A DNA stretch of 64,000 bases from AP-15 sp963846635 (GCA_963846635.1 CAWJXM010000025.1:79527-143526), one strand, 5' to 3'; numbered from the stretch's first letter, positions 18,553 to 27,092 are shown. The notes: generated by a model not told the origin, from the letters alone. Translations and numbers: made by a program.

Positions 18553-18958
18553 ATGTCAACGAGCACAAATCCGATGTCCGCGCCGCGTCCGGTTCGGTCT
18601 GATCTGCGGCGCGATCGGAGCGACGGCACTTCTTGCTGTAGGGCTGCCGAGTCTCGGCGCCGCCGGCGGCGCGGTGGTCGATGCCGCCGCAACAGCAGCG
18701 ACGATCAAAATCGACAACTTTGCCTTCGCCCCGGCGGATGTCACCATCGCTGCCGGTACGACAGTGACTTGGAAGAACGAGGACGGCGAAGTGCATCGGG
18801 TGCAGGAGGACCACAATGGGTTCTCATCCGCGGCGCTCGATACTGACGACAGCTTCTCCCATACCTTCGCAAGGCCCGGCGTTTATCATTATTTCTGCTC
18901 TATCCACCCGTACATGGTGGGCAAGATTATCGTCAGTCCTGCCGCCAAATCGAACTGA
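18553..18958 (+). CDS. Periplasmic cupredoxin (plastocyanin/azurin-like), start region possibly frameshifted
   Basis: A small blue-copper protein: beta-sandwich segments FAFAPADVTIAAGTTVTWKN with ligands His in GEVHRV and Cys, His and Met in YFCSIHPYMVG, the full type-1 set. The well-placed ATG (18553, GGGAGAG upstream) is in a different frame from the signal-peptide hydrophobic stretch (FGLICGAIGATALLAVGL). That stretch is in frame with a GTG at 18548 that has no usable SD spacing. Either the GTG is used or a one-base shift occurs near 18590. It follows the TAT phosphoesterase. Confidence 0.75.
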
Positions 18959-19109
18959 CGAAGGCGGGCCGTCTGGGATCATTTTGCGGAGTTCGCCTGG
19001 GGAGACGCAACGTGATCGGCATCTGGCTCGCCTCCTCGGCATTCTGCATGTTAAGAGACGGGCCGCCCGATCACTCAGCGAATATCAGGTCTAGGGAAGG
19101 AGACGTCAG

Positions 19110-20063
19110 ATGATCGTCGGGAGCGGCGAGTTCAGATACCGCGTCAATGCCGATTGGGCGAAACTGCCCGATGGCTGGTCGTTCAAGGAGGTCGGCGGCG
19201 TCGGCGTCGATCGTAGCGACAATGTCTATGTTTTCAATCGCGGCGAGCACCCGATGATGGTCTTCGACCGCAACGGCAATTTTCTGCGCTCCTGGGGCGA
19301 GGGGCAGTATCCGCGCGCCCATGGGGTCCACATGGCGCCTGACGACACGATGTTTCTGACCGATGATGCCGGCCATTTTGTGCGCAAGGTGACGCTCGAC
19401 GGCAAGGTTCTGCTCGAACTCGGCGTGCCCGGCAAGCCGGCTCCCTTTATGAGCGGCGAGCCGTTCCACCGCTGCACCCACACAGCACTATCGCCAAAGG
19501 GTGAAATCTATGTTTCGGACGGCTACGGCAATGCCCGGGTCCACAAATATTCGCCCGATGGCAAGCTGCTCCTTTCGTGGGGCGAACCCGGCACCGGTCC
19601 CGGCGAGTTCAACATCGTCCACAACATCTGCACCGACGCCGATGGCTGGGTCTATGTCGCCGATCGCGAGAACCATCGCGTCCAGGTGTTCGACGGCAAC
19701 GGCAAATACGAGACGCAGTGGAACAATCTGCATCGGCCGTGCGGCATGTACATGCCTTATGGTCATCAGCCGATTTGCTATATCGGCGAGGTCGGACCAG
19801 CGGCCGCGGTTAGCCGCGATATTCCCAATCTCGGACCGCGCGTCAGCATCGTCGATCACCAAGGCCGGCTGATCGGGCGTTTTGGCGACACGCCGGCCGG
19901 CACCGAATTGGGCAAGTTCCTCGCGCCGCATGGGTTGGCGGTCGACCGGCACGGCGACATCTATGTCGGCGAGGTTTCGTGGACCGCCTGGCCACAGATC
20001 TATCCCGGCCGGCCGCACCCGGCGAATCTGCGGTCATTGCAGAAATTCGAAAAGGTCGACTGA
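19110..20063 (+). CDS. NHL-repeat protein, peptidyl-alpha-hydroxyglycine alpha-amidating lyase-like
   Basis: A 317-residue six-bladed beta-propeller with NHL repeats: GGVGVDRSDNVYVFNRG, NGNFLRSWGEG, HGVHMAPDDTMFLTD, SDGYGNARVHKYSPDG, VADRENHRVQVFDGNG and HGLAVDRHGDIYVGE. The layout resembles the lyase domain of peptide-amidating enzymes, which is often how bacterial homologues are named. The reaction is unproven. No signal peptide is visible. It starts after a good SD (AGGGAGA at about 19096) and is followed 59 nt later by an HbpS/GlcG gene. Confidence 0.75.
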   Translation: MIVGSGEFRYRVNADWAKLPDGWSFKEVGGVGVDRSDNVYVFNRGEHPMMVFDRNGNFLRSWGEGQYPRAHGVHMAPDDTMFLTDDAGHFVRKVTLDGKVLLELGVPGKPAPFMSGEPFHRCTHTALSPKGEIYVSDGYGNARVHKYSPDGKLLLSWGEPGTGPGEFNIVHNICTDADGWVYVADRENHRVQVFDGNGKYETQWNNLHRPCGMYMPYGHQPICYIGEVGPAAAVSRDIPNLGPRVSIVDHQGRLIGRFGDTPAGTELGKFLAPHGLAVDRHGDIYVGEVSWTAWPQIYPGRPHPANLRSLQKFEKVD

Positions 20064-20122
20064 ATCGGCCTGCCGCTATCATGGCGCGGCACCGCATCAA
20101 TTACAGAAGAGGGGAACGGTCG

Positions 20123-20518
20123 ATGACACTCACTCTCGAAGAAGCCAATCGCATCCTGCATGGAGCACTGGCAAAGGCGCAGCAAATGAACATCAAGATC
20201 AGTGCCGCGGTGTGCGATGCCGGCGGCCGGCTGATCGCGTTGCAGCGCATGGATGGCGCGATCTGGGCTTCGGCCTATGGCTGTCAGGGCAAGGCGGTCG
20301 CTTCTGCCGCCTTTGGCCGGCCGAGTGGCGAGATGGCGGCGCGTGCCGACCAACCGACACCGCGCGGGATCGCCGCGGCTTCTGGCGACGAAATGATTAT
20401 GGGTCAGGGCGCGGTGCCAATCATCCGCAACGGCGTCGTCGAGGGGGCATGCGGTGTTGGTGGCGGCACCTCGCAACAGGATGAAGACTGCGCCCGCGCC
20501 GGCGTCGAGCAGCTATAA
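20123..20518 (+). CDS. GlcG/HbpS heme-binding-like protein
   Basis: A 131-residue GlcG/HbpS (DUF336) protein. Family parts are LTLEEANRILHGALAKAQ, ISAAVCDAGGRLIALQRMDGA, GKAVASAAFGRPS, and IRNGVVEGACGVGGGT. Members bind heme or sit beside catabolic enzymes without a known role. The ATG at 20123 has GAGGGGA about 8 nt upstream; an earlier in-frame Met has no support. It is probably in one transcript with the NHL-repeat gene. Confidence 0.85.
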   Translation: MTLTLEEANRILHGALAKAQQMNIKISAAVCDAGGRLIALQRMDGAIWASAYGCQGKAVASAAFGRPSGEMAARADQPTPRGIAAASGDEMIMGQGAVPIIRNGVVEGACGVGGGTSQQDEDCARAGVEQL

Positions 20519-20610
20519 GGGCACTGCGGGCACAGTCGTGCTCAAGAGCGAGAGCGAGGGGGCGATCTACTGGTGCGAACCCAATACTCGGTACTGAGAC
20601 GGCTATAACC

Positions 20611-20685
20611 GAGATTGCTTCGCTGCGCTCGCAATGACACCGTAAGTGGCTGTCATTGCGAGAAGCGGAGCGACGAAGCAATCTC
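20611..20685. repeat. REP-like inverted repeat, family B
   Basis: Facing copies of a unit with ends GAGATTGCTTCG and CATTGCGAG (20611-20639 and 20651-20685). The same unit occurs at 48492-48565 and 51049-51140, each time as an inverted pair between genes. Confidence 0.85.
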
Positions 20686-20815
20686 TTTGCGACAACCGAC
20701 GGCGGAAATCATCTGTCTAGTTTATACCCTAGCAACTAGTCTCCGGTGCCGGGCTCGCTCTCCCCGGATCCAGGACGAACCGCAAAGATAACAGTGCTTG
20801 CTAGGCCCTGCCTCG

Positions 20816-21181
20816 TCAGGGGCGGGTCGCGTCGGGCTGCGGTCGCTCCCGCAGGCTGAGAATATACGCGATCACGTCTGCCGATTGCTCCGGCGACAAG
20901 ATCAGGTTCGGCATCTTCGGGTGCGAGGTCAGCATAAAGGCGTTGAGCGCCGTGGCCGTCATTCCCGGCGTGTTGGCGATCGTCTGAAAATCGGGCGCGA
21001 TCTCGAACATTCGTGGCGCATGCGGATCGGGCGCGATCGAATGGCAAGGAGAACACACCCGCGCCGCAAAGGCCCGCCCAGCGGCGAGGTCCCCGATACC
21101 TTCCTGAGCATTGGCGGCACAAGCAGTTGCTACCAATCCGCCTGCGAGCATTATCGCAATAATCAGGTCGACCTTTGGCAT
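20816..21181 (-). CDS. Class I c-type cytochrome, small, exported
   Basis: A 121-residue cytochrome c. A signal peptide (LIIAIMLAGGLVATACA, AANAQE) is followed by the heme motif CSPCHS near residue 42. The likely axial Met is in HPKMPNLIL. The C-terminal helix is QSADVIAYILSLRE. It would act as a periplasmic electron carrier. The start at 21181 (MPKVDLI) is preferred over the longer open frame because it begins the signal peptide and has AAGGGTG upstream. A hairpin and an FNR-type box lie upstream. Confidence 0.85.
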   Translation of the reverse strand: MPKVDLIIAIMLAGGLVATACAANAQEGIGDLAAGRAFAARVCSPCHSIAPDPHAPRMFEIAPDFQTIANTPGMTATALNAFMLTSHPKMPNLILSPEQSADVIAYILSLRERPQPDATRP

Positions 21182-21221
21182 GACACCCTTGGCGTGACTA
21201 TACGAAAAAACGTGCTGCGCA

Positions 21222-21256
21222 TAAAAAAGCGACCCCGGCGGGGAGAGCCGGGGTCG
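21222..21256 (-). terminator. Rho-independent terminator or leader hairpin
   Basis: Arms 21230-21239 and 21247-21256 pair perfectly (10 bp, GC-rich, 7-nt loop). On the minus strand the stem is followed by six T residues. It would end the membrane-protein gene at 21518-22504, but it also lies between the FNR-type box at 21329 and the cytochrome start at 21181. Confidence 0.75.
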
Positions 21257-21517
21257 AAAAGTTGGATGATCCAGTTGGGGGGTTCGGATCATCCTGATAT
21301 AAGGAGAACGATTTGCGCATACCGCGCATTGATCCAGATCAAGAGCCGGTGTACGCAGTCGCGCGTTGTGCGGGCTCAGCCAAATGGCAATGTGAAGCTG
21401 GCCTGTGCTCTCCCGCTCGGCACGAGCCGGTTTCTGGTTCCAAAGGCTTCGCTGGCTGGTTTCGGCGTTGTCTCGAGCATCAAGACTGAAAGCAAAAGAG
21501 TTGCTTGCCCCGTATAT
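21257..21517. other. Intergenic region between two leftward genes
   Basis: No gene seen. It holds an FNR-type box at 21329-21342. Together with the terminator and the cytochrome leader it makes a gap of about 335 bases. Confidence 0.6.
21329..21342. promoter_or_regulatory. FNR/FixK-type binding site, perfect palindrome
   Basis: TTGATCCAGATCAA is an exact match to the FNR-family consensus TTGAT-N4-ATCAA. It lies 148 bases upstream of the cytochrome c start, which suggests induction under low oxygen. Confidence 0.65.
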
Positions 21518-22504
21518 TTAACGCGCACGCTCGCACGGGAACGGCGTGCTCAGCTGATCGACGGCGTCGGCCAACAAACGGTATTTGACTTGGGTGACGT
21601 TGATGTCGCGAAAGTAATTCACAAGATCCCCCCACGGATCGTTCATCCGTCCGATCCCCGAAATAAAGGCCACGATGCCGCCGATTTCGAGATGGCCCGT
21701 ATAAACCCACCAGCCGCCGACCAACAGCGCCGACACGATCTGCAGGTGATTGCAAAGGTTCATCAGGAAATTCATCGTAAACTTGATCTTGAAAATCCCC
21801 ATATCGAGAGCGAAGGCCCGCTGGATGCGGCGTTCGTCATCGGCGCCATCGCTGCGATCGATCATCGCGATGCCGAGCTGGCGCAGGACCCGAATGCGCG
21901 CTCCAGTGCGCCGGTTCACCGCGCCTTGCAATAATGGCACAAAGATCAGTTGGGGAACGAGGAGCGCGATCGCGGCGAGCGCCATCCACGGATCGATATG
22001 GATCAAATAGGCAAATACCGAGCCCATGATGCCGGCTTGCAGCAACGGTTCGGATACGCTCTCGCCGACAAACCCGCCGATCGGCTCGACCTCGGCGACA
22101 ATCATCGAGATCGTGATGCCTTGCGCCTCGGCCGCAGGAAAGTCCGCGACGGGGTGCTCGACAACGGTGTGCACCCGGTGGCGCAGGTCACGCTTGGCCC
22201 GTTCCCCCACCCATCCCCGGTAGACGTTGAGGACGAGCTTGATGCTGCCTTGGATGAGTACGACGCCGGCATAGGCGGCGCACAACCATATCACCCAGCT
22301 ATAAGGTCGGTGCTTGACGAGGTCGTTGACGATCCGCCGCTGCATTTCGAGCGGCGCCACTTCGAGCAAGGCGACGACAACTGTCAGCGCTACCAGCGCC
22401 AATTGATGCACCGCGCTGGTGGCGAGAACATAACGGTAGATATTGCGCGGCAGCACGGTCTCGCGAGGGGGACCGATATGCTGGAAACTCGCGATGCTGG
22501 TCAC
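21518..22504 (-). CDS. ABC-exporter-type transmembrane domain protein lacking an ATPase domain
   Basis: A 328-residue type I ABC exporter membrane domain: six hydrophobic segments, e.g. HQLALVALTVVVALLEVA, WVIWLCAAYAGVVLIQG, GIMGSVFAYLIHI, ALAAIALLVPQLIFVPLL and VSALLVGGWWVYTG. It ends normally after the last helix, with no Walker A, signature or Walker B motif, and no nucleotide-binding gene is adjacent. The start is GTG at 22504 without a clear SD. An FNR-type site lies 36-49 bases upstream. It could pair with an ATPase elsewhere, or be a membrane protein that no longer transports by ATP. Confidence 0.75.
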   Translation of the reverse strand: MTSIASFQHIGPPRETVLPRNIYRYVLATSAVHQLALVALTVVVALLEVAPLEMQRRIVNDLVKHRPYSWVIWLCAAYAGVVLIQGSIKLVLNVYRGWVGERAKRDLRHRVHTVVEHPVADFPAAEAQGITISMIVAEVEPIGGFVGESVSEPLLQAGIMGSVFAYLIHIDPWMALAAIALLVPQLIFVPLLQGAVNRRTGARIRVLRQLGIAMIDRSDGADDERRIQRAFALDMGIFKIKFTMNFLMNLCNHLQIVSALLVGGWWVYTGHLEIGGIVAFISGIGRMNDPWGDLVNYFRDINVTQVKYRLLADAVDQLSTPFPCERAR

Positions 22505-22539
22505 AGCACAATGCTTATTCCCCCGACCCGAAGGCCTGA

Positions 22540-22553
22540 TTGATCCAGGTCAA
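22540..22553. promoter_or_regulatory. FNR/FixK-type binding site
   Basis: TTGATCCAGGTCAA has the core TTGA-N6-TCAA with one mismatch to the full consensus. It lies between the divergent membrane-domain gene (start 22504) and the toxin-antitoxin genes (start 22643), so it could serve either side. Confidence 0.5.
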
Positions 22554-22642
22554 CGTCCCGACGCTTCGTCTGGCGGCTTGTCAGCAGATGGGTCAAATGC
22601 TATCATTGCCAGCACTGAGAGCGCATTCGGGGCGAGATCGCC

Positions 22643-22879
22643 ATGGGCAGTCTAAGCGTGCGAAATCTCGACGATGATCTGCTCGCCAGGCTCAAGCGGC
22701 GGGCCGCCCGACATGGGCGCTCGGCCGAGGCCGAGGTGCGGGAAATTTTGCGCCGGACGTTGAGCAGCGAGGCCGATATCGACTTCGACTCCCTTGCGGC
22801 CGAATTGCGGGCACTCACTGCGGGGCGCCGCCACACTCCCGCGGAGGATCTGGTGCGGGAAAGCCGGGATGAGCGATGA
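22643..22879 (+). CDS. Ribbon-helix-helix antitoxin, FitA type
   Basis: A 78-residue antitoxin. The N-terminal ribbon-helix-helix (SLSVRNLDDDLLARLKRR, then GRSAEAEVREILRRTL) binds DNA and normally autoregulates the operon. The C-terminal tail (AAELRALTAGRRHTPAEDL) is of the kind that inserts into the toxin active site. Its last codons overlap the toxin start by four bases (ATGA at 22876-22879). Confidence 0.88.
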   Translation: MGSLSVRNLDDDLLARLKRRAARHGRSAEAEVREILRRTLSSEADIDFDSLAAELRALTAGRRHTPAEDLVRESRDER

Positions 22880-23298
22880 CAGACCTGGTCATCGACGCCA
22901 GCATAGCGATCAAATGGGTAATAGAGGAGCATGGGAGCCGAGAAGCTCTAGCCCTGCGCCGCCACCGCTTGTTCGCGCCGGATTTGCTGGTGGCCGAATG
23001 CGCCAATGTGTTGTGGAAGAAAACGCGGCGGAGCGAACTGAGCGCGGACGAGGCGCGGCTCGCCGCACGGTTGCTTGAGCGCGCCGATGTCGAATTGGTG
23101 CCAATGCGCCCCTTATTGGAGCCGGCGACAGCGTTGGCGATCGCACTGGACCATCCGGCCTATGATTGCATTTATTTGGCGCTGGCGGAAGACTTGTCCT
23201 GCGATCTGGTGACAGCCGATCAAAGACTAAGCGCAAAGGCCGTACCGGCAGGCCTCAAGTCGAAGATACTTGCGCTGACAACCAGTGCTCTGCCGTGA
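22876..23298 (+). CDS. vapC: VapC/FitB-type PIN-domain ribonuclease toxin
   Basis: A 140-residue PIN nuclease. Acidic active-site residues are visible: Asp in LVIDASIAIKW near residue 7, Glu in VAECANVLWK near 40, and Asp in YDCIYLALAE and TADQRLS. It would cleave RNA when freed from the antitoxin encoded just upstream, with which it overlaps by ATGA. Length and motifs are complete, so the system looks intact. Confidence 0.9.
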   Translation: MTDLVIDASIAIKWVIEEHGSREALALRRHRLFAPDLLVAECANVLWKKTRRSELSADEARLAARLLERADVELVPMRPLLEPATALAIALDHPAYDCIYLALAEDLSCDLVTADQRLSAKAVPAGLKSKILALTTSALP

Positions 23299-23389
23299 AA
23301 CAACACGACTTTTGGATGGCGCGGCGTGCTTGCTTCAGAGATTGACCGTGCTGTCCTTAAGCCGGCGATGATCTTGTGGAGGATCAGGG

Positions 23390-24220
23390 ATGCAGATCGG
23401 GATCCATTTGCCGCAGATCGGCCGAAAGGCTGGACCAGACGCAATTCGACGCGCCGCGGTGCAGGCCGAGGAGTTCGGCTTTGCCGATGTTTGGACTAGC
23501 GAGCACATCATCGTTCCCAAGAACGCGGCCTATCCGCCCTCGCCGATCTTTTACGATCCGGTGCTGACCCTGACTTGGGCCGCGGCCTACACCAAACGGG
23601 TCGGGCTCGGCACCAGTGTGTTGGTGCTGCCGATGCGGCATCCGTTGCCGCTCGCCAAGGAATTGGCGACCTTGCAGAATTTGTCGGAAGGGCGATTGAT
23701 CCTCGGCGCCGGGGTGGGCTGGCTCGAAGCCGAATTCGCCGCCTTGGGCGTACCCTTCCGCGAACGCGGGCGGCGAATGGACGAGGGCATCGCAATGATG
23801 CGGACGGTATGGAGCGAAGACCCGGTCAGCTTCCCGGCGCGAACGATCCCGGCGGTAATCCACGACATGCGTTCGCTGCCGCAGCCCGTCAAACCGATCC
23901 CGATCTGGATCGGTGGCAGCTCCGAGCCGGCGCTTAAACGCGCCCTGCGTCTCGACGGCTGGCACGGCTCGCGCGTCTCGCCGGAGCAGGCCGCGCCCAT
24001 TGTCCAGCGGCTGCGCGCCACGCGCCCCGAGCCGGAATTCGCGATTTCAGTGCGAAATGGCTGGGACGGCAAAGACGACGCCGCGCTTGCCGCGCGGCTC
24101 GCCGGCTTTCGTAATGCCGGGGTCGGGCATGTCCTGGTCGAACCCGCCGAACGCACGCTTGATGACTGGCTACGCGCCGTCGAACGCGTTGCCCGCGCGG
24201 CGGAGGCGGTGCGCACTTAG
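23390..24220 (+). CDS. LLM-class oxidoreductase, TIGR03619-like F420 type
   Basis: A 276-residue luciferase-like barrel with MQIGIHLPQIG, FADVWTSEHIIVP, VGLGTSVLVLPMRHPLPLAKELATL (family pattern), LSEGRLILGAGVGWLEAEF, and PIPIWIGGSS. These match the TIGR03619 group of putative F420- or FMN-dependent enzymes. It is the first gene of a rightward oxygenase group and has GGAGGATC in front of its ATG. The substrate is unknown. Confidence 0.82.
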   Translation: MQIGIHLPQIGRKAGPDAIRRAAVQAEEFGFADVWTSEHIIVPKNAAYPPSPIFYDPVLTLTWAAAYTKRVGLGTSVLVLPMRHPLPLAKELATLQNLSEGRLILGAGVGWLEAEFAALGVPFRERGRRMDEGIAMMRTVWSEDPVSFPARTIPAVIHDMRSLPQPVKPIPIWIGGSSEPALKRALRLDGWHGSRVSPEQAAPIVQRLRATRPEPEFAISVRNGWDGKDDAALAARLAGFRNAGVGHVLVEPAERTLDDWLRAVERVARAAEAVRT

Positions 24221-24289
24221 GAAAACGGGACCGTTTGGGTCACCGCGACAGCAGGGCAGGGCGCGTCGCTGACGGAAGGAAAGCCGAAG

Positions 24290-25327
24290 ATGAAATTAGC
24301 GCTGACATTGCGGGTCTCGGCTACCGCCGGGATCGACATGGATCTGGTCCGCGAGGCGGAGCAGCTCGGCTATGAAGCGGTCTGGTGCGGCGAGGCTTAC
24401 GGCACCGACGCGGTCTCGCCGGTCGCTTGGGTGCTGGCGCAAACCGACAAGATCAAGGCCGGCACCGCGATCATGCAGATGCCGGCGCGCACCCCGGCCT
24501 GCGCGGCGATGACCGCGATGACCTTGCAGGCGCTCTCCGGCAACCGCTTTTTATGCGGCATCGGACCGTCCGGGCCGCAAGTCGTCGAGGGTTGGCACGG
24601 GGTGCCGTTTGGCAAGCCGCTCGCGCGCACCCGCGAATACATCGCGATCATCCGCCAGATCCTCGACCGCAAGGCGCCGCTCGAATTCTCGGGCGAGCAT
24701 TATCGGATCCCGTATCGGGGTCCGGGCGCCACCGGGCTCGGCAAGCCGCTGCGCAGCATCATTCACGGTGACCCCAGCCTCAAAATCTACACCGCAGCGA
24801 TCGCCCCCGCCGGGCTGCGCACCGCCGGCGAAGTGGCCGATGGAACCCTGCCTTTCTTTATGGCGCCGGAACAGGCCGAGGCGATTGTCAGTCCGGTGCG
24901 CGAAGGCATCGCCAGGGCCGGCAATGGCAAGACTCTCGCCGATTTCGATCTCGCACCCTATGTACGGGTGGCGATCGGCGACGATCTGGCGGCTTGCAGA
25001 GACACCATTCGACCCAATTTGGCGCTCTATATCGGCGGCATGGGTGCGCGCTCGAAGAATTTCTATAACGATTTGGCAAAACGCATGGGCTACGAGGCAG
25101 CGGCGATAACCATCCAGGACCATTATCTCGCGGGGCGCCGCAAGGAGGCCGAGGCCGCCGTGCCCGATCGTTTGATCGACGAAACCTCGCTGGTCGGGCC
25201 AAAGGAGCGCGTCCGCGAGCGGCTGCAGGTCTGGCAAGCGGTCGCCAGAGATCACCGGATCGGCTCGCTGGTATTGGCCGGCGCCGATATCGCAGCATTG
25301 CGGACCGTCGCCGAGGCGGTGCTGTGA
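24290..25327 (+). CDS. LLM-class F420-dependent oxidoreductase (Rv3520c-like)
   Basis: A 345-residue enzyme of the luciferase-like family. Typical features are YEAVWCGEAYGTDAVSP, KAGTAIMQMPARTPA, GNRFLCGIGPSGPQVVEGWHG (in part), the long insertion around GATGLGKPLRSI, and LVGPKERVRERL. The resemblance is to the Rv3520c-type subgroup. It lies 69 nt after another LLM gene and 10 nt before a 2-oxoglutarate dioxygenase gene. The substrate is unknown. Confidence 0.83.
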   Translation: MKLALTLRVSATAGIDMDLVREAEQLGYEAVWCGEAYGTDAVSPVAWVLAQTDKIKAGTAIMQMPARTPACAAMTAMTLQALSGNRFLCGIGPSGPQVVEGWHGVPFGKPLARTREYIAIIRQILDRKAPLEFSGEHYRIPYRGPGATGLGKPLRSIIHGDPSLKIYTAAIAPAGLRTAGEVADGTLPFFMAPEQAEAIVSPVREGIARAGNGKTLADFDLAPYVRVAIGDDLAACRDTIRPNLALYIGGMGARSKNFYNDLAKRMGYEAAAITIQDHYLAGRRKEAEAAVPDRLIDETSLVGPKERVRERLQVWQAVARDHRIGSLVLAGADIAALRTVAEAVL

Positions 25328-25337
25328 GAGAGATCTG

Positions 25338-26060
25338 ATGACATATTCACTCGCTTCGCTGGCCGCGGCGATCGAACGTGACGGCTTTGCTTTTGTCGAC
25401 GCGCCTGACATGAGGGGCCTGTTGGGCGAGGCCGAACTGTTAGAGTGGGGCTCGTTTGCCGATAGCTGGAACGATCTGGGCGTCGACACCTATATGGCGG
25501 ATGGCGGGCGCTATCGCCGCCGCCGCTTCGCCTGCTATCGCGCGAACTCGGCCGGCATCATTCGCAAGTCGCATCAGCCGCATTATCAGAGCCGCGACTA
25601 TAACTTGCTGAATGGCGGTGTCGACCGCTGGTTCGAGCCGGTCACCGAAAGGATCGGCCGCCACCCTGTATTGGGAGCGATCCTCAGCACAAGCCATGCG
25701 CTGTTCGACCGGATGACGCCGGAAGCTCTGCGTCCTGACGCTTGGCATGTCGAGTTGCACCAGTTTCGCATCGAGACCCGGCCGGGCGAAGCGGGTCAGC
25801 CGACGCCTGAAGGCATGCATCGCGACGGCGTCGATTGGGTATTGGTGCTGATGGTCCGGCGCGAAAATGTCAAAAGCGGCGAGACCACAATCTATGATCT
25901 CGCCAAGCGGCCGCTCGGCAGTTTCACCTTGACCCAGCCGCTCGACGCGGCCTTGGTTGATGACAGTCGCGTTTATCATGGCGTCACCCCGGTCGAACCG
26001 CTTGACCCGTCCCAGCCGGCCTATCGCGACGTATTGGTGGTAACCTTCCGCAGAGAGTAG
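25338..26060 (+). CDS. 2-oxoglutarate/Fe(II) dioxygenase, isoleucine-hydroxylase (BsmA/IDO) family
   Basis: A 240-residue member of the 2OG-Fe dioxygenase family that includes free amino-acid hydroxylases. Iron ligands are His and Asp in MHRDGVDW near residue 159 and His in DSRVYHGVTPV near 212; an Arg for 2-oxoglutarate is likely in YRDVLVVTFRR. The N-terminal helices (LAAAIERDGFAFVDAPDM) fit. It is closely spaced with the LLM gene before it (10 nt), so it likely acts in the same pathway. Confidence 0.8.
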   Translation: MTYSLASLAAAIERDGFAFVDAPDMRGLLGEAELLEWGSFADSWNDLGVDTYMADGGRYRRRRFACYRANSAGIIRKSHQPHYQSRDYNLLNGGVDRWFEPVTERIGRHPVLGAILSTSHALFDRMTPEALRPDAWHVELHQFRIETRPGEAGQPTPEGMHRDGVDWVLVLMVRRENVKSGETTIYDLAKRPLGSFTLTQPLDAALVDDSRVYHGVTPVEPLDPSQPAYRDVLVVTFRRE

Positions 26061-26148
26061 GCCGGCACCGGCTCGGCTACAATCAAGGGCTCGCGCCGGC
26101 CGGCAAAATAATTTAGAAGCCTTCGACTCTACGTCTTGGGAGGATGTT

Positions 26149-27092
26149 ATGTCCGTGATCAAAGCTTACGATCTCGCCTATGGTCGGCTGCGCTCGCCCG
26201 ATCTCGACAAACAAGAAGAGTTTCTGACCGATTTCGGTATGGTGCGTGCCGATCGCACCAAGAATGCGCTCTATATGCGCGGCACTGACGCGCCCCATCA
26301 TATCCATGTCACCGAATTGGGCGAGCCGCGCTATGTCGGCATCGCGGTCCATGCCGCCAACATGGAGGATCTCGATCGCGTCTCGCGGGTCGAGGGTGCC
26401 TCAAAGATCGAGGACATCGACGAGCCTGGTGGCGGCAAGCGGGTACGCTTGACCGACCCCGATGGGTACCAGGTCGAAGTCGTCTACGGCATGGAGATGC
26501 TTAACCCGATCCCGGTCAAGCGCCCGGCGGTCAATTCCGGCAATGACAAATACCGGCGCAAGGGCGAATTGTTCCGGGTCAATCCCGGCCCCTCGCACAT
26601 CAAGCGCTTTGGCCATTTTGTCGTGAGCACCACCAATTTTGAAAAGACGCTCGGCTGGTATCGCGAAACATTGGGCTTCCGCTGCTCCGACGAATTCTAT
26701 GCCGGCGACAAGAGCAACGTCGTCGGATCGTTCAACCGGCTCGACCGCGGCGATGATTATGTCGACCACCACGCATTCTTCTGCATTCGCGGCGACAAAA
26801 AGGGGCTCAATCATCTGTCCTACGAGGCGGCCGACATCGATGACGTGATGATCGGTCACGAGCACCTCGAAAAGAAAGGCTATCAGCATATGTGGGGCAT
26901 TGGCCGCCATCTGATCGGCAGCCAATTGTTCGACTATTGGGCCGATCCGTGGGGCCGGGTGCATGAGCATTGGGCCGACACCGACGTGCTGAATGCCCAC
27001 ACACCGCCCAATGTGCTCGAACGCGGCGCGGGTTCGGCGGGCCGTGGGGCCAGCCGATCCCGGCGATCTTTATGGGCCATGCCTCGCCCTGA
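26149..27092 (+). pseudogene. Catechol 2,3-dioxygenase-like VOC protein, frameshift near the 3' end
   Basis: A two-module extradiol dioxygenase. The catalytic set is in module 2: His in RFGHFVVST, His in LNHLSYE and Glu in VHEHWADTD. Module 1 is degenerate. The natural C-terminus (GGPWGQPIPAIFMGHASP then TGA at 27090-27092) is read only after a one-base shift near 27035. Without it the frame runs on to 27252 with meaningless sequence. The catalytic part lies before the shift, so a protein with an altered tail could still be active. It is fourth in the oxygenase group. Confidence 0.82.

Noticed and set aside
17033..18814. Large minus-strand frame (593 codons) opposite the SDR, phosphoesterase and cupredoxin genes
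   Set aside because: All three plus-strand genes have clear family motifs here; the opposite frame shows no recognisable protein and reflects GC-rich codon bias.
21222..21256. Riboswitch in the cytochrome leader
   Set aside because: Only one simple hairpin with a U-tract is present; no conserved aptamer elements were seen.
22876..22879. Frameshift between antitoxin and toxin
   Set aside because: The overlap is a normal ATGA junction and each protein is complete in its own frame.
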